A stretch of DNA of 64,000 nucleotides from Maricaulis sp036231565. GTDB taxonomy: Bacteria > Pseudomonadota > Alphaproteobacteria > Caulobacterales > Maricaulaceae. This document shows positions 17,539-25,095 of this stretch, one piece after another. The stretch's first letter is position 1. Each line of letters begins with the position of its first letter. Position numbers and translations under genes: made by a program. The notes below the pieces were generated by a model. It saw nothing but the letters and a program-made list of their open reading frames with translations, was not told where the DNA came from and did no database searches. The stretch spans positions 96,923 to 160,922 of the forward strand of contig JAZAHA010000005.1 in NCBI GenBank assembly GCA_036231565.1. Direction: 5' to 3'.

Positions 17539-17898
17539 ATGGACGCGAGTCAGAGTACGCCCATGATCATTCGCCACGCCCGTTTCGGCCTCGGCGATGT
17601 GGTTCGGCACCGCCTTTTCCCCTTCCGGGGCGTGGTGGTGGATGTCGATCCGGAATTCGCCAACACCGAGGAATGGTACCAGTCCATCCCGGAAGATATC
17701 CGTCCGTCCAAGGACCAGCCTTTCTACCATTTGCTGGCCGAGAACGAGGACAGCTATTACGGCGCCTATGTCTCGGAAGGGAACCTGATCCCGGACGCAG
17801 AGAACGGCCCGGTCAGTCACCCGCAGGTTCCGGACGCCTTCGAAGGCTTCGACGGCGAACGCTATACCCTGCGCGCCGGACCGGAGAGCGCGCACTAG
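17539..17898 (+). CDS. hspQ: Heat-shock protein HspQ
   Basis: The 119-residue product contains the full HspQ/YccV domain: FGLGDVVRHRLFPFRGVVVD, then EEWYQSIPEDIRPSKDQPFY, then YVSEGNLIPD. HspQ in E. coli is a heat-induced specificity factor for Lon protease. The start is uncertain: ATGs at 17527, 17539 and 17563 are in frame. The 17527 site has GAGGGG only one base away, while family members begin close to the 17563 position. A CCCCATAT motif at 17511 resembles a heat-shock sigma -10 element. The gene is divergent from ppx/gppA. Confidence 0.88.
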   Translation: MDASQSTPMIIRHARFGLGDVVRHRLFPFRGVVVDVDPEFANTEEWYQSIPEDIRPSKDQPFYHLLAENEDSYYGAYVSEGNLIPDAENGPVSHPQVPDAFEGFDGERYTLRAGPESAH

Positions 17899-17915
17899 GG
17901 TGCGCAAAACGCGTT

Positions 17916-18081
17916 GTCATCCCGGATGGACGCCCCGCGCAGGCGGGGCGCAAGTCCGGGACCCATAATCCCGGTGCCGGTCCCTTTTTTTGGCAGATAT
18001 CGAGCCTGCTTTCGGCTGGCATCGGCGTGTATCGGTCCCGGCTCTCCAGCCCGCCTGCGCGGGCTATCCGGCCGGGATGAC
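17916..18081. repeat. Dispersed palindromic repeat, composite
   Basis: The outer ends GTCATCCCGG and CCGGGATGAC are exactly complementary. Inside are GC-rich hairpins (CGCCCCGC/GCGGGGCG on the left, GCCCGC/GCGGGC on the right) and a TTTTTTT tract at about 17984. The ends match the element at 3106-3177. It fills the space between the convergent hspQ and acyl-CoA synthetase genes and may end both transcripts. Confidence 0.7.
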
Positions 18082-18109
18082 AGCGAGCTGCTTCGTCAGC
18101 CACCCCGCC

Positions 18110-19663
18110 TTACCCCGCCACTTCATACCCCGCCTGCAATTCCCGCTTCAGCACCTTGCCGATGGCGCTGCGGGGGAGTTCGTCGATGATGCGCAGATCG
18201 GCGAGGCGCTGCATCTTGCCCAGCTTCGCATTGGCCCAGGCCAGGAGTTCGTCCGCGCTGGCCGCGTCCGGCGCCGACAGGCACACGAAGGCGACCGGCG
18301 TCTCGCCCCAGTCCTTTGACGGCACGCCCACCACCGAGGCGTCGGCCACGGCGGCGTGCTCCATCAGCACGGCTTCCAGGTCCGCCGGATAGATATTCAT
18401 GCCGCCGGAGATGATCATGTCCTTGGCGCGGCCGGCGATGGTGAAAAACCCGTCGGCGTCCATCTTCGCCAGATCGCCCGTGCGGATGAAACGTTCGCCC
18501 TGCGGCGAGATCCATTCCGCCTCGCGCGTCTTGTCCGGCCGGCCGTGATAGCCGGTCATCATCGAGCCCGAGCGGCCGACGACCTCGCCCACCTCGCCCG
18601 GCGGCAATTCGCGCCCGTCCGGTCCGATGACGCGGATATCGTGACCGGGCATCGCCTTGCCCACCGTGTGCAGCTTGTCCGGATGTTCGTGAGCAACAAG
18701 GGCGCATGAACCGCCGCCCTCGGTCATGCCGTAGAATTCGATCAGACCGCCCGGCCAGCGGCGCAGCACTTCGGCCTTCAGTTCGGCGGAGAAGGGCGCA
18801 GAGGTGCAGTATTTCAGGCGGAAGGCCGACAGGTCGAAGGCGTCGAAATCCTTCACCGCCAGGATGCGCTGATACTGTACGGGCACCAGCATGGCATGGG
18901 TCGCCCGGTGCTGCTGGGCCAGTTCCAGAAAGCCGCGCGCGTCGAATTTCGGCATCAGAACGACCGTGCCGCCGCCGGCCAGGGCCGGCAGGAAGGCGAC
19001 CAGCGTGGTGTTGGAATAAAGCGGCGTCGACACCAGCCCCACCGCATCGGGACCGAACCCCGGCGGATCGGTCAGCTGATTGTGCGGCCAGCGCATCTTG
19101 TGCGACTGGACGATCCCCTTCGGCGTGCCGGTCGTGCCCGAGGAATAGATGATGTTGAAAGCCATCTCCGGCGTGATCTCGACCGGATCCGGCCGGGCGC
19201 CCTGCGGCGCCATCCAGCTGTCCAGCGGTTTGCCCCGCGCGCCCTCAGTCAGCGCGATGAAGTCCGCCCCGATCCCGTCCGCGACCGGTGCCAGATGCGT
19301 CGAGACGGTTGCATCGGTGAAGGCATGGCTCGCCCCGCAATCGGCGATCATGCCGGCGAGCTGTTCCGCCGTGGCCGAGGGCGAGAGCGGAGCAATGGCT
19401 CCCCCCGTGCGCAGCGTGGCAATGAAGACCGCGACATAGTCGATCGAAGCCGCCGCGCAGATTGCCACCGCACCGCCCGGTGTCACCCCGTCGCGCTGCA
19501 GCGCCGCCGCAATCCGGTCGGCCCGCGCATCGAGCTCGCGATAGGAAAGACCCGCCTCGCCGCAGATCACCGCGATCTTCTCGGGATTGGCCGCCACCTG
19601 CAGGGCGAACAGCCCGGTGAAGGTGCCGAACGCCTGCTGCACATAATCCCGGATCGCACTCAC
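18110..19663 (-). CDS. AMP-binding acyl-CoA synthetase / ligase
   Basis: The 517-residue protein belongs to the ANL adenylating superfamily. The P-loop motif is YSSGTTGTPKG, the A5 motif is EFYGMTEGGG, the hinge aspartate sits in RTGDLAKMDADGFF, and the C-terminal catalytic lysine is in PRSAIGKVLKREL. It should activate a carboxylic acid, probably a fatty or aromatic acid, to its CoA thioester via acyl-AMP. The start appears to be a GTG behind GGGAGAG. The substrate cannot be assigned. No beta-oxidation genes lie next to it. Confidence 0.92.
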   Translation of the reverse strand: MSAIRDYVQQAFGTFTGLFALQVAANPEKIAVICGEAGLSYRELDARADRIAAALQRDGVTPGGAVAICAAASIDYVAVFIATLRTGGAIAPLSPSATAEQLAGMIADCGASHAFTDATVSTHLAPVADGIGADFIALTEGARGKPLDSWMAPQGARPDPVEITPEMAFNIIYSSGTTGTPKGIVQSHKMRWPHNQLTDPPGFGPDAVGLVSTPLYSNTTLVAFLPALAGGGTVVLMPKFDARGFLELAQQHRATHAMLVPVQYQRILAVKDFDAFDLSAFRLKYCTSAPFSAELKAEVLRRWPGGLIEFYGMTEGGGSCALVAHEHPDKLHTVGKAMPGHDIRVIGPDGRELPPGEVGEVVGRSGSMMTGYHGRPDKTREAEWISPQGERFIRTGDLAKMDADGFFTIAGRAKDMIISGGMNIYPADLEAVLMEHAAVADASVVGVPSKDWGETPVAFVCLSAPDAASADELLAWANAKLGKMQRLADLRIIDELPRSAIGKVLKRELQAGYEVAG

Positions 19664-19780
19664 CGCATCTCTCCCGCCCTGGATTTAAAGACAGGGTATG
19701 CCTGTCTCGCCAAATATTCATGCGGAAAGGTTAGCCTTGCGATCTACGGTATGGAAGAAGCGTGGTGCAGCGACGAAAAG

Positions 19781-19935
19781 GGCTCGCCCCGTTTACGGGG
19801 GAGCTGTCCGCGTAGCGGACTGAGGGGGCGGCGCGCAGCGGCGCAGAGCGCGGAGCGCGCATTCACTCACCCCCTTCGACCTCACCCGGCCCAAGGCCGG
19901 GCTCGGCCACTTCCCCCGCTGACGCAGGGGAAGCC
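19781..19935. repeat. 155-bp repeat, left copy flanking the dksA-like gene
   Basis: The segment begins GGCTCGCCCCG and ends CAGGGGAAGCC. It is nearly identical, in the same orientation, to 20278-20431. It contains several hairpins, for example CCCGGCCCAAGGCCGGG. The end lies only 6 bases from the stop of the zinc-finger gene. Confidence 0.85.
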
Positions 19936-19941
19936 TCTCAC

Positions 19942-20205
19942 CTAGCGCAGCTGGCTGTCCTTGCTGCCGCGGCGGTTGATACCGCCGGTCGGGCGGCGGG
20001 CATCGCGGCCGGACTGGCAGTCGATACAGGTCCGTGCGCCCGGCAGGGCTCGGCGCCGGGCCAGCGGGATGGTCTCGCCGCATTCCACGCAGTATTCCGC
20101 CCCCTCGCCCGTGGGCAGGTTGGCGCGCGCCGCGGCGACCGCGTCATTCGTGGAATCGTCGATCTGGTCCTGAATTGCGCCGTCGCGCGTCCAGCCACCC
20201 GCCAT
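19942..20205 (-). CDS. DksA/TraR-family zinc-finger protein
   Basis: The 87-residue protein carries a C-terminal C4 zinc finger, CVEC near 39-42 and CIDC near 60-63. An N-terminal helix follows the short-DksA pattern (DDSTNDAVAAARANLP). Short DksA-like and TraR proteins bind in the RNA polymerase secondary channel and tune initiation. The length and the simple N-terminus match the TraR-like short form, seen on phages and mobile elements as well as in chromosomes. The gene is enclosed exactly between two near-identical repeats. Confidence 0.88.
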   Translation of the reverse strand: MAGGWTRDGAIQDQIDDSTNDAVAAARANLPTGEGAEYCVECGETIPLARRRALPGARTCIDCQSGRDARRPTGGINRRGSKDSQLR

Positions 20206-20277
20206 GTCGGTACCCGGTCTGCTATCGGTGTACGCAAGGATATGGCGGGTGAACCGGTGCGTTCAAGGGGGTGCCAG

Positions 20278-20431
20278 GGCTCGCCCCGCTTGCGGGGGAG
20301 CTGTCCGCGAAGCGGACTGAGGGGGCGGCGAGAAGCGCCGCAGAGCGCGTAGCGCGCAGTCACTTGCCCCCTTCGACCTCACCCGGCCCGAGGCCGGGCT
20401 CGGCCACTTCCCCCGCTTCGCAGGGGAAGCC
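20278..20431. repeat. 154-bp repeat, right copy flanking the dksA-like gene
   Basis: This is the second direct copy of the element at 19781-19935. It has the same GGCTCGCCCCG start and CAGGGGAAGCC end, with scattered single-base changes. It sits between the dksA-like gene and the fumarylacetoacetase-family gene. Confidence 0.85.
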
Positions 20432-20444
20432 TTGCCGAAAGCCC

Positions 20445-21452
20445 CTATGCCTTCACCACTTCCTGTTCGATGGCGCCGAAGATGGAGTGGCCGGTCTTGT
20501 CCTTCATCTCGATGCGCACCGTGTCGCCGTAATTCATGAAGGGGGTTTTCGGTTCGCCGCTCTCGATGGTCTCGATCATGCGGATCTCGGCGATGCAGGA
20601 ATAGCCCACGCCGCCTTCGGAAATCGGCTTGCCGGGACCGTCATCCAGCTTGTTGGAGACCGTGCCCGAGCCGACGATCGTGCCGGCGGTGACCGGGCGC
20701 GTCTTGGCCAGGTGGGCAATCAGCTGCGGGAAGTCGAACGTCATGTCGACGCCGCACTCGGCCTTGCCGAAGGGTTCGCCATTGTATTTCACCAGCAGCG
20801 GCAGGTGCAGCTTCCTGCCGTCCCAGGCCTCGCCCAGCTCGTCCGGCGTCACGGCGACCGGCGAGAAGGCGCTCGGCGGCTTGGACTGGAAGAAGCCGAA
20901 CCCCTTGCCCAGCTCGGCCGGGATCAGGCCGCGCAGCGAGACGTCATTGACCAGCATGACCAGACGGATCGCCTTCTCCGCCTCCTCGACAGTGCAGCCC
21001 ATCGGCGCATCGCCGGTGATCACCGCGACCTCGCCTTCCATGTCACAGCCCCAGGCCGTGTCGCCCAGCGGGATATCGCCGCGCGGCGCCAGGAAGGCGT
21101 CGGAGCCGCCCTGATACATCAGCGGATCGGTCCAGAAGCTGGCGGGCATTTCCGCCCCGCGCGCCTTGCGCACGAGTTCGACGTGATTGACATAGGCCGA
21201 GCCGTCGGCCCACTGGAACGCCCGCGGCAGCGGCGACAGGGCTTCGCGCTCATGGAAGCGCTCGCGCGGGATGGTCTCGCGCTCCAGCTCGTCGGACAGG
21301 GTGCGCAGCTCGCCCTCGCATCGCTCCCAGTCGTCCAGGGCCGCCTGCAGGGTCGGCGCGATGCGGGTCGCATCGGCACACCAGGCCAGATCCTTCGAGA
21401 CGACGACCAGACGGCCGTCCCGGCTGTCCGACTTGAGCGTTGCGAGTTTCAT
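20445..21452 (-). CDS. Fumarylacetoacetate hydrolase family protein
   Basis: The 335-residue enzyme matches the bacterial fumarylacetoacetase type. It has a short N-terminal SH3-like part, then the metal-dependent hydrolase fold with CDMEGEVAVITGDAP and later VGSGTVSNK. The acidic residues for the divalent metal and the GSGTV loop are present. The classical reaction splits fumarylacetoacetate to fumarate and acetoacetate at the end of tyrosine breakdown. No other homogentisate genes are adjacent, so the true substrate may differ. An AAGGAAAG ribosome site precedes the ATG at 21452. Confidence 0.9.
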   Translation of the reverse strand: MKLATLKSDSRDGRLVVVSKDLAWCADATRIAPTLQAALDDWERCEGELRTLSDELERETIPRERFHEREALSPLPRAFQWADGSAYVNHVELVRKARGAEMPASFWTDPLMYQGGSDAFLAPRGDIPLGDTAWGCDMEGEVAVITGDAPMGCTVEEAEKAIRLVMLVNDVSLRGLIPAELGKGFGFFQSKPPSAFSPVAVTPDELGEAWDGRKLHLPLLVKYNGEPFGKAECGVDMTFDFPQLIAHLAKTRPVTAGTIVGSGTVSNKLDDGPGKPISEGGVGYSCIAEIRMIETIESGEPKTPFMNYGDTVRIEMKDKTGHSIFGAIEQEVVKA

Positions 21453-21512
21453 GATCGGTCTTTCCTTCGGTTTCGTGGATACCGGCCGCCCCTCTGCGGG
21501 AGCGGTCCGGCG

Positions 21513-22523
21513 CTAGACCAGCGCGCCGGGCAGGCGCCCGTCGCGCGGGGATTGCGGAAATACGCCGTAGCTCCAATCGACGATGGCGTCGAGCTCCGGC
21601 CCCAATTGTCCGGCGATGCGTTCGGCCTCGGCGCGGCGGCGATCGGGACCATGCGCCTGTCCCGTATCCTTGGCATCGCGCGTGAAGAGCGGTCCGGATG
21701 CGGTGGCGGCGATATGGTCTTCACCCAGTTCCAGCCCGAAGAAGGCATCGACAGCCGTCAGCCCCTGTTCCGGCGCGGCGACGAAGGCATCGCCGTCCAG
21801 CCAGGCGAAACGGTCCGCCGCGCCGTGAGCGCGCGCTTCCAGCATGGCAGCGACCTGCATCTGCCAGACGAGGGCGGCGATCTGCAGGTCGGACATCTGC
21901 ATCAGCTGGCGCTGGTCGGTGCGCGCGATCGGATGCCCGTCCATCGCGAAAATCGTGAACAGCCGCCGCGCAAAGGCCCGTCCCGCCTCGCCCTTCTTGG
22001 CGATGGAGATCAGGAAGGCGCGCAGCTGCGAGGTCAGGAAGAGGTGCCGGCTGTCCGGGAAGAGGCGCGCCACATCGCCGATCAGATTGTTGACCGTATT
22101 GGTCGGCTTGATCGTGACATGGGCCTCGCCGGCGAAAGGCTGGCTCAGGGCGCCGAGAACGGGTTTCAGCCAGCTGTCGGACACCGCCCGGCCCTCGCGC
22201 CGCTTGATATTGGCGAGCTCCATCAGGGCCGCCGGCTCTTTCAGGCTCAGATTGACGCCCGGCCGGTCGAGACAGCGCGCCAGCAGGGTCGAGCAGCAAA
22301 AGGCGGTATGCCAGATGAAGACCGGCGCGGCCGGCGTGTCCGGCTGCGGCAGCTCGCTCAGCGACACAGGCCGGGTGCGGCAGCCGGTACGGTCCCAGCG
22401 CTCGTCCAGGAAGGCGGCTTCGGCGAGACTGTCACGCGTGACCTGGCACAGGCGCACCGCCCGGTTCTGCGCATCCAGCGCATCGGGGAACCACAGCGCG
22501 TCTGGCATGGCCGTATCCGTCAA
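21513..22523 (-). CDS. Sulfotransferase-like P-loop protein, divergent
   Basis: The 336-residue protein contains FIWHTAFCCSTLLARCL in the place of a sulfotransferase phosphosulfate loop. A nearby LSLKEPAAL and a later LFPDSRHLFLTSQLRAFLIS resemble the 3'-phosphate region. The usual GxPRSGT is absent, with two cysteines in the loop instead, so PAPS binding is uncertain. I take a TTG start at 22523 behind GGAG; the ATG at 22508 is an alternative. It lies 60 bases upstream of the hydrolase gene and 21 bases past carbonic anhydrase, so the three may share a transcript. Confidence 0.7.
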   Translation of the reverse strand: MTDTAMPDALWFPDALDAQNRAVRLCQVTRDSLAEAAFLDERWDRTGCRTRPVSLSELPQPDTPAAPVFIWHTAFCCSTLLARCLDRPGVNLSLKEPAALMELANIKRREGRAVSDSWLKPVLGALSQPFAGEAHVTIKPTNTVNNLIGDVARLFPDSRHLFLTSQLRAFLISIAKKGEAGRAFARRLFTIFAMDGHPIARTDQRQLMQMSDLQIAALVWQMQVAAMLEARAHGAADRFAWLDGDAFVAAPEQGLTAVDAFFGLELGEDHIAATASGPLFTRDAKDTGQAHGPDRRRAEAERIAGQLGPELDAIVDWSYGVFPQSPRDGRLPGALV

Positions 22524-22544
22524 ATTCCGCTCCGCCTGTTTGTG

Positions 22545-23174
22545 TCAGATGGTTCCGAACGTGCCGTCTTCGCCCAGCCATTCCAGAACCCCGTCATGGA
22601 TCGAGAAGCGGGCACCATGCAGTTCCAGCCCGCGTTCTGCGATCGCCTCGCGCACGAAGGGGAATTGCTTCAGGCGTTCCAGCGAATGGCGGATCGAGAC
22701 CAGTTCCAGCGTGTCGGCGATCTCGGCCAGCGGCGCATCGCCCAGCTCGCCCGTCACCTCGTCGCGCGCCGGTTCCATCGTGCTCAGCCAGGGGCCCAGA
22801 TAGGTGTTGGGCAAGCCATCCAGACCCGTCGCGCAGGCTTTCACGCCGCCGCAATCGCCATGGCCCATGACCAGCACGCCCTTGACCTTGAGCACCTTGA
22901 CTGCGAACTCCAGCGCTGCGGAAACACCGTGCAGGCCGCCGCCCTCTTCCGCCGGCGGGACCAGGTTGGCGACATTGCGCACCACGAACAGTTCGCCCGG
23001 CGCCGCGTCGAAAATCGCAGCCGGATCGACCCGGCTGTCCGAACAGGCAATCACCAGCGTGTGCGGCGTCTGCCCGTCGGCGAGCTCGGCATAATGCGCC
23101 CGCTCGACCCGGAACCGGCCGTCCTTGAAGCGGCGATATCCGGAGATCAGGGTTTCCGGCGGCTGAAACGACAT
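22545..23174 (-). CDS. Beta-class carbonic anhydrase
   Basis: The 209-residue enzyme interconverts CO2 and bicarbonate. Zinc ligands and the dyad of the beta class are in place: Cys44, Asp46 and Arg48 in CSDSRVDP, and His105 and Cys108 in HGDCGG. The start at 23174 is chosen because GGGAGG lies at ideal spacing; an earlier ATG at 23189 lacks one. Length is normal. No carboxylase genes are adjacent. Confidence 0.96.
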   Translation of the reverse strand: MSFQPPETLISGYRRFKDGRFRVERAHYAELADGQTPHTLVIACSDSRVDPAAIFDAAPGELFVVRNVANLVPPAEEGGGLHGVSAALEFAVKVLKVKGVLVMGHGDCGGVKACATGLDGLPNTYLGPWLSTMEPARDEVTGELGDAPLAEIADTLELVSIRHSLERLKQFPFVREAIAERGLELHGARFSIHDGVLEWLGEDGTFGTI

Positions 23175-23266
23175 GAACACCTCCCGCAATGCCTGGCCCC
23201 TCAGGGCGCATCTTTGCCAGCGTTTCTAGTTGCAATCGCAATCGACGGGAACCCGCAGCCGCAGGC

Positions 23267-23300
23267 AAAAAAGGCCGGCCCCGCGGACGGGACCGGCCTT
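23267..23300 (-). terminator. Strong Rho-independent terminator of the TPR-like gene
   Basis: On the minus strand a GC-rich stem AAGGCCGGTCCC pairs with GGGGCCGGCCTT and is followed directly by TTTTTT. It lies 36 bases past the stop of the secreted TPR-like gene and before carbonic anhydrase. Confidence 0.9.
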
Positions 23301-23336
23301 CAGTGTTGTGCAGTTTGCCTGGGCAGTCTGGGAGGA

Positions 23337-23804
23337 TCAGCCGGCAGTCGTGCACTGAGCCATGGCCAGATTGGCCTCGACTTCGTCTTCACCCGACGAC
23401 GCCGCATTGGCCGCCTGGAACGCCTCGACAGCGGCCGCACGGTCACCGGACAGCCACAGGGCCACGCCGCGATTATTCATCGCGCGCCAGGCGCCGTCGC
23501 GCATTTCCAGGGCCGCGTCACAAGCAGCGATCGCCATCTCGTACTCGCCGGTCGCGGCATAGGCGGCGCACAGATTGGTGTGGGCGGCCACTTTGTGACC
23601 CGGCGCACCGGAACCGGCGACGACTTCTTCGCCGAAATGGATGGCTTCCGGCCACTCGCCGCGGCTCACCGCATTGTACTGCGCGCGGATCACACCATTG
23701 GCGGTGCGATGGGCGGCAAATTCCGGTTCGGCATCGCAGGACTGGGCCAGGGCCGCAGACGAAGACACGGCCGCCAGGGCCGCCGCAAGAAACACAGAGC
23801 GCAT
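23337..23804 (-). CDS. Secreted TPR-repeat protein
   Basis: The 155-residue product starts at the ATG at 23804 behind GGAGGGAG. A signal peptide (about residues 1-21, ending SSSAALAQ) directs it to the periplasm. The mature part shows two to three tetratricopeptide-like repeats (HTNLCAAYAATGEYEMAIAA and AMNNRGVALWLSGDRAAAVE). Four cysteines could form disulfides. TPR arrays mediate protein contacts; a partner is not evident. It is monocistronic with its own strong terminator. Confidence 0.85.
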   Translation of the reverse strand: MRSVFLAAALAAVSSSAALAQSCDAEPEFAAHRTANGVIRAQYNAVSRGEWPEAIHFGEEVVAGSGAPGHKVAAHTNLCAAYAATGEYEMAIAACDAALEMRDGAWRAMNNRGVALWLSGDRAAAVEAFQAANAASSGEDEVEANLAMAQCTTAG

Positions 23805-23909
23805 GGTCACTCCCTCCAAAAGCGCGACCTTCCGGGGCAAGCCACCGGCGGCAGAACGGGCTCCGGTCCGTTCTCGAGATCGCGCGACCATTCAAGACAG
23901 GCGAACAAC

Positions 23910-23930
23910 CCCGCTCCGGACCGGAGCGGG
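23910..23930. repeat. Perfect inverted repeat between divergent genes
   Basis: CCCGCTCCG and CGGAGCGGG flank a 3-base centre. The repeat lies in the divergent promoter region between the TPR-like gene and the LysR gene and may be an operator. It is too close to both start regions to serve as an obvious terminator. Confidence 0.5.
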
Positions 23931-24015
23931 TCGCCCAAGTAAACAGCGTTCAGATTTAGAACTAAGTTATGCGAATGGAATTGACGAATTCAGGATTGCC
24001 GGAATACATATTCGT

Positions 24016-24924
24016 ATGGATGACTGGTCCGATTACCTTGTCTGCCTGGCCATTTCCGAGGCCGGCAGCCTGACCGCCGCGGCGTATCAGCTGGGCGTCA
24101 GCCAACCCACCGTGACCCGGCGCCTGCAGGCGCTGGAACGCCGATTCGGCGAGCCCGTTTTCGAACGCGAAAACGGCCAGTCACGGCTCACCCCGCTCGG
24201 TCAGAAGGTTATCGCACATGCCAAGCGCATGCGCGACGAGGCCTCGGCCATCGAACGCGCCGTGATCGCCCAGGACCAGTCCCTGTCGGGCCTCGTCGTG
24301 GTCTCCGCCTCCGAAGGCATCGGCGCCGACTGGCTGCCGCGCGCCCTCGTCTCCTTCCAGCGCGCCAATCCGGGCATCGGCATCGAGATCGCGATCAAGA
24401 ACAATTCCGCCAATCTGGCCGACCGCGAAGCCGATATCGCGCTGCGCTGGAACGGTCCGGGCACGCAGCAGAGCCTGATCGGCCGCCGCGGCGCCACGGT
24501 CGGCGCGGGCCTCTACGCCTCGAAGGACTATCTCGACCTGCACGGCCGTCCCGAACAGGTCGAGGATCTCGCCGACCATGCCTGCGTCGGCTGGTCGATG
24601 GGCGATTATTTCGGCTGGCCGGCCAATGCCGACGGCGCCCCCGTCCTGCCCCGCCACGTCTCGATGAAGGCCAACTCCCCGGCCAGCCACGTCATGGGCA
24701 TCGAGGCCGGCTTCGGCGTCGGCGTCACCTCCCACCGCCTCGCCCGCCGCAACCCCAACCTGGAACGCCTCCTGCCGGACTTCGAATCCTCCCTGGACCT
24801 CTGGGTCGTCGCCCACGAAACGGTGCGCAAGAGCGCCCGCGTGCGCGCAGCCTTCGACCATATTATCGCGCAAATGCAGGCGGACGGGGCGTATTTTACA
24901 AGGGGGGAGGCTTCGATTTTGTGA
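24016..24924 (+). CDS. LysR-family transcriptional regulator
   Basis: The 302-residue protein has an N-terminal winged helix (about 5-62, with SLTAAAYQLGVSQPTVTRRL) and a C-terminal ligand-binding domain. The C-terminal part resembles regulators of the GbpR or ArgP style. The ATG at 24016 is the first in-frame ATG that leaves a normal LysR N-terminus; the ribosome site is weak. It is divergent from the TPR-like gene, so it may control that gene or itself through the palindrome at 23910-23930. Confidence 0.9.
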   Translation: MDDWSDYLVCLAISEAGSLTAAAYQLGVSQPTVTRRLQALERRFGEPVFERENGQSRLTPLGQKVIAHAKRMRDEASAIERAVIAQDQSLSGLVVVSASEGIGADWLPRALVSFQRANPGIGIEIAIKNNSANLADREADIALRWNGPGTQQSLIGRRGATVGAGLYASKDYLDLHGRPEQVEDLADHACVGWSMGDYFGWPANADGAPVLPRHVSMKANSPASHVMGIEAGFGVGVTSHRLARRNPNLERLLPDFESSLDLWVVAHETVRKSARVRAAFDHIIAQMQADGAYFTRGEASIL

Positions 24925-25095
24925 GGGGGTGAGGGACTTTAAAACTCAAATCCAAATTGCCCGCCTGCGCAGGTCTGGACAGTAGAGCCTGAAGCGGCAA
25001 TCGCTCTCAAGACGATTCACGGAATGCAGCATAGCGCAATCTCCGCGCGACTCAGCTTAGGAATTTCCTACAAGTAGATCGCCGCGGAGGAGCAG

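Noticed and set aside
20271..23942. A plus-strand open frame of 1223 codons
   Set aside because: It is antisense to well supported genes (fumarylacetoacetase family, carbonic anhydrase and others). Such long frames are expected in high-GC DNA and it has no protein-family signature.
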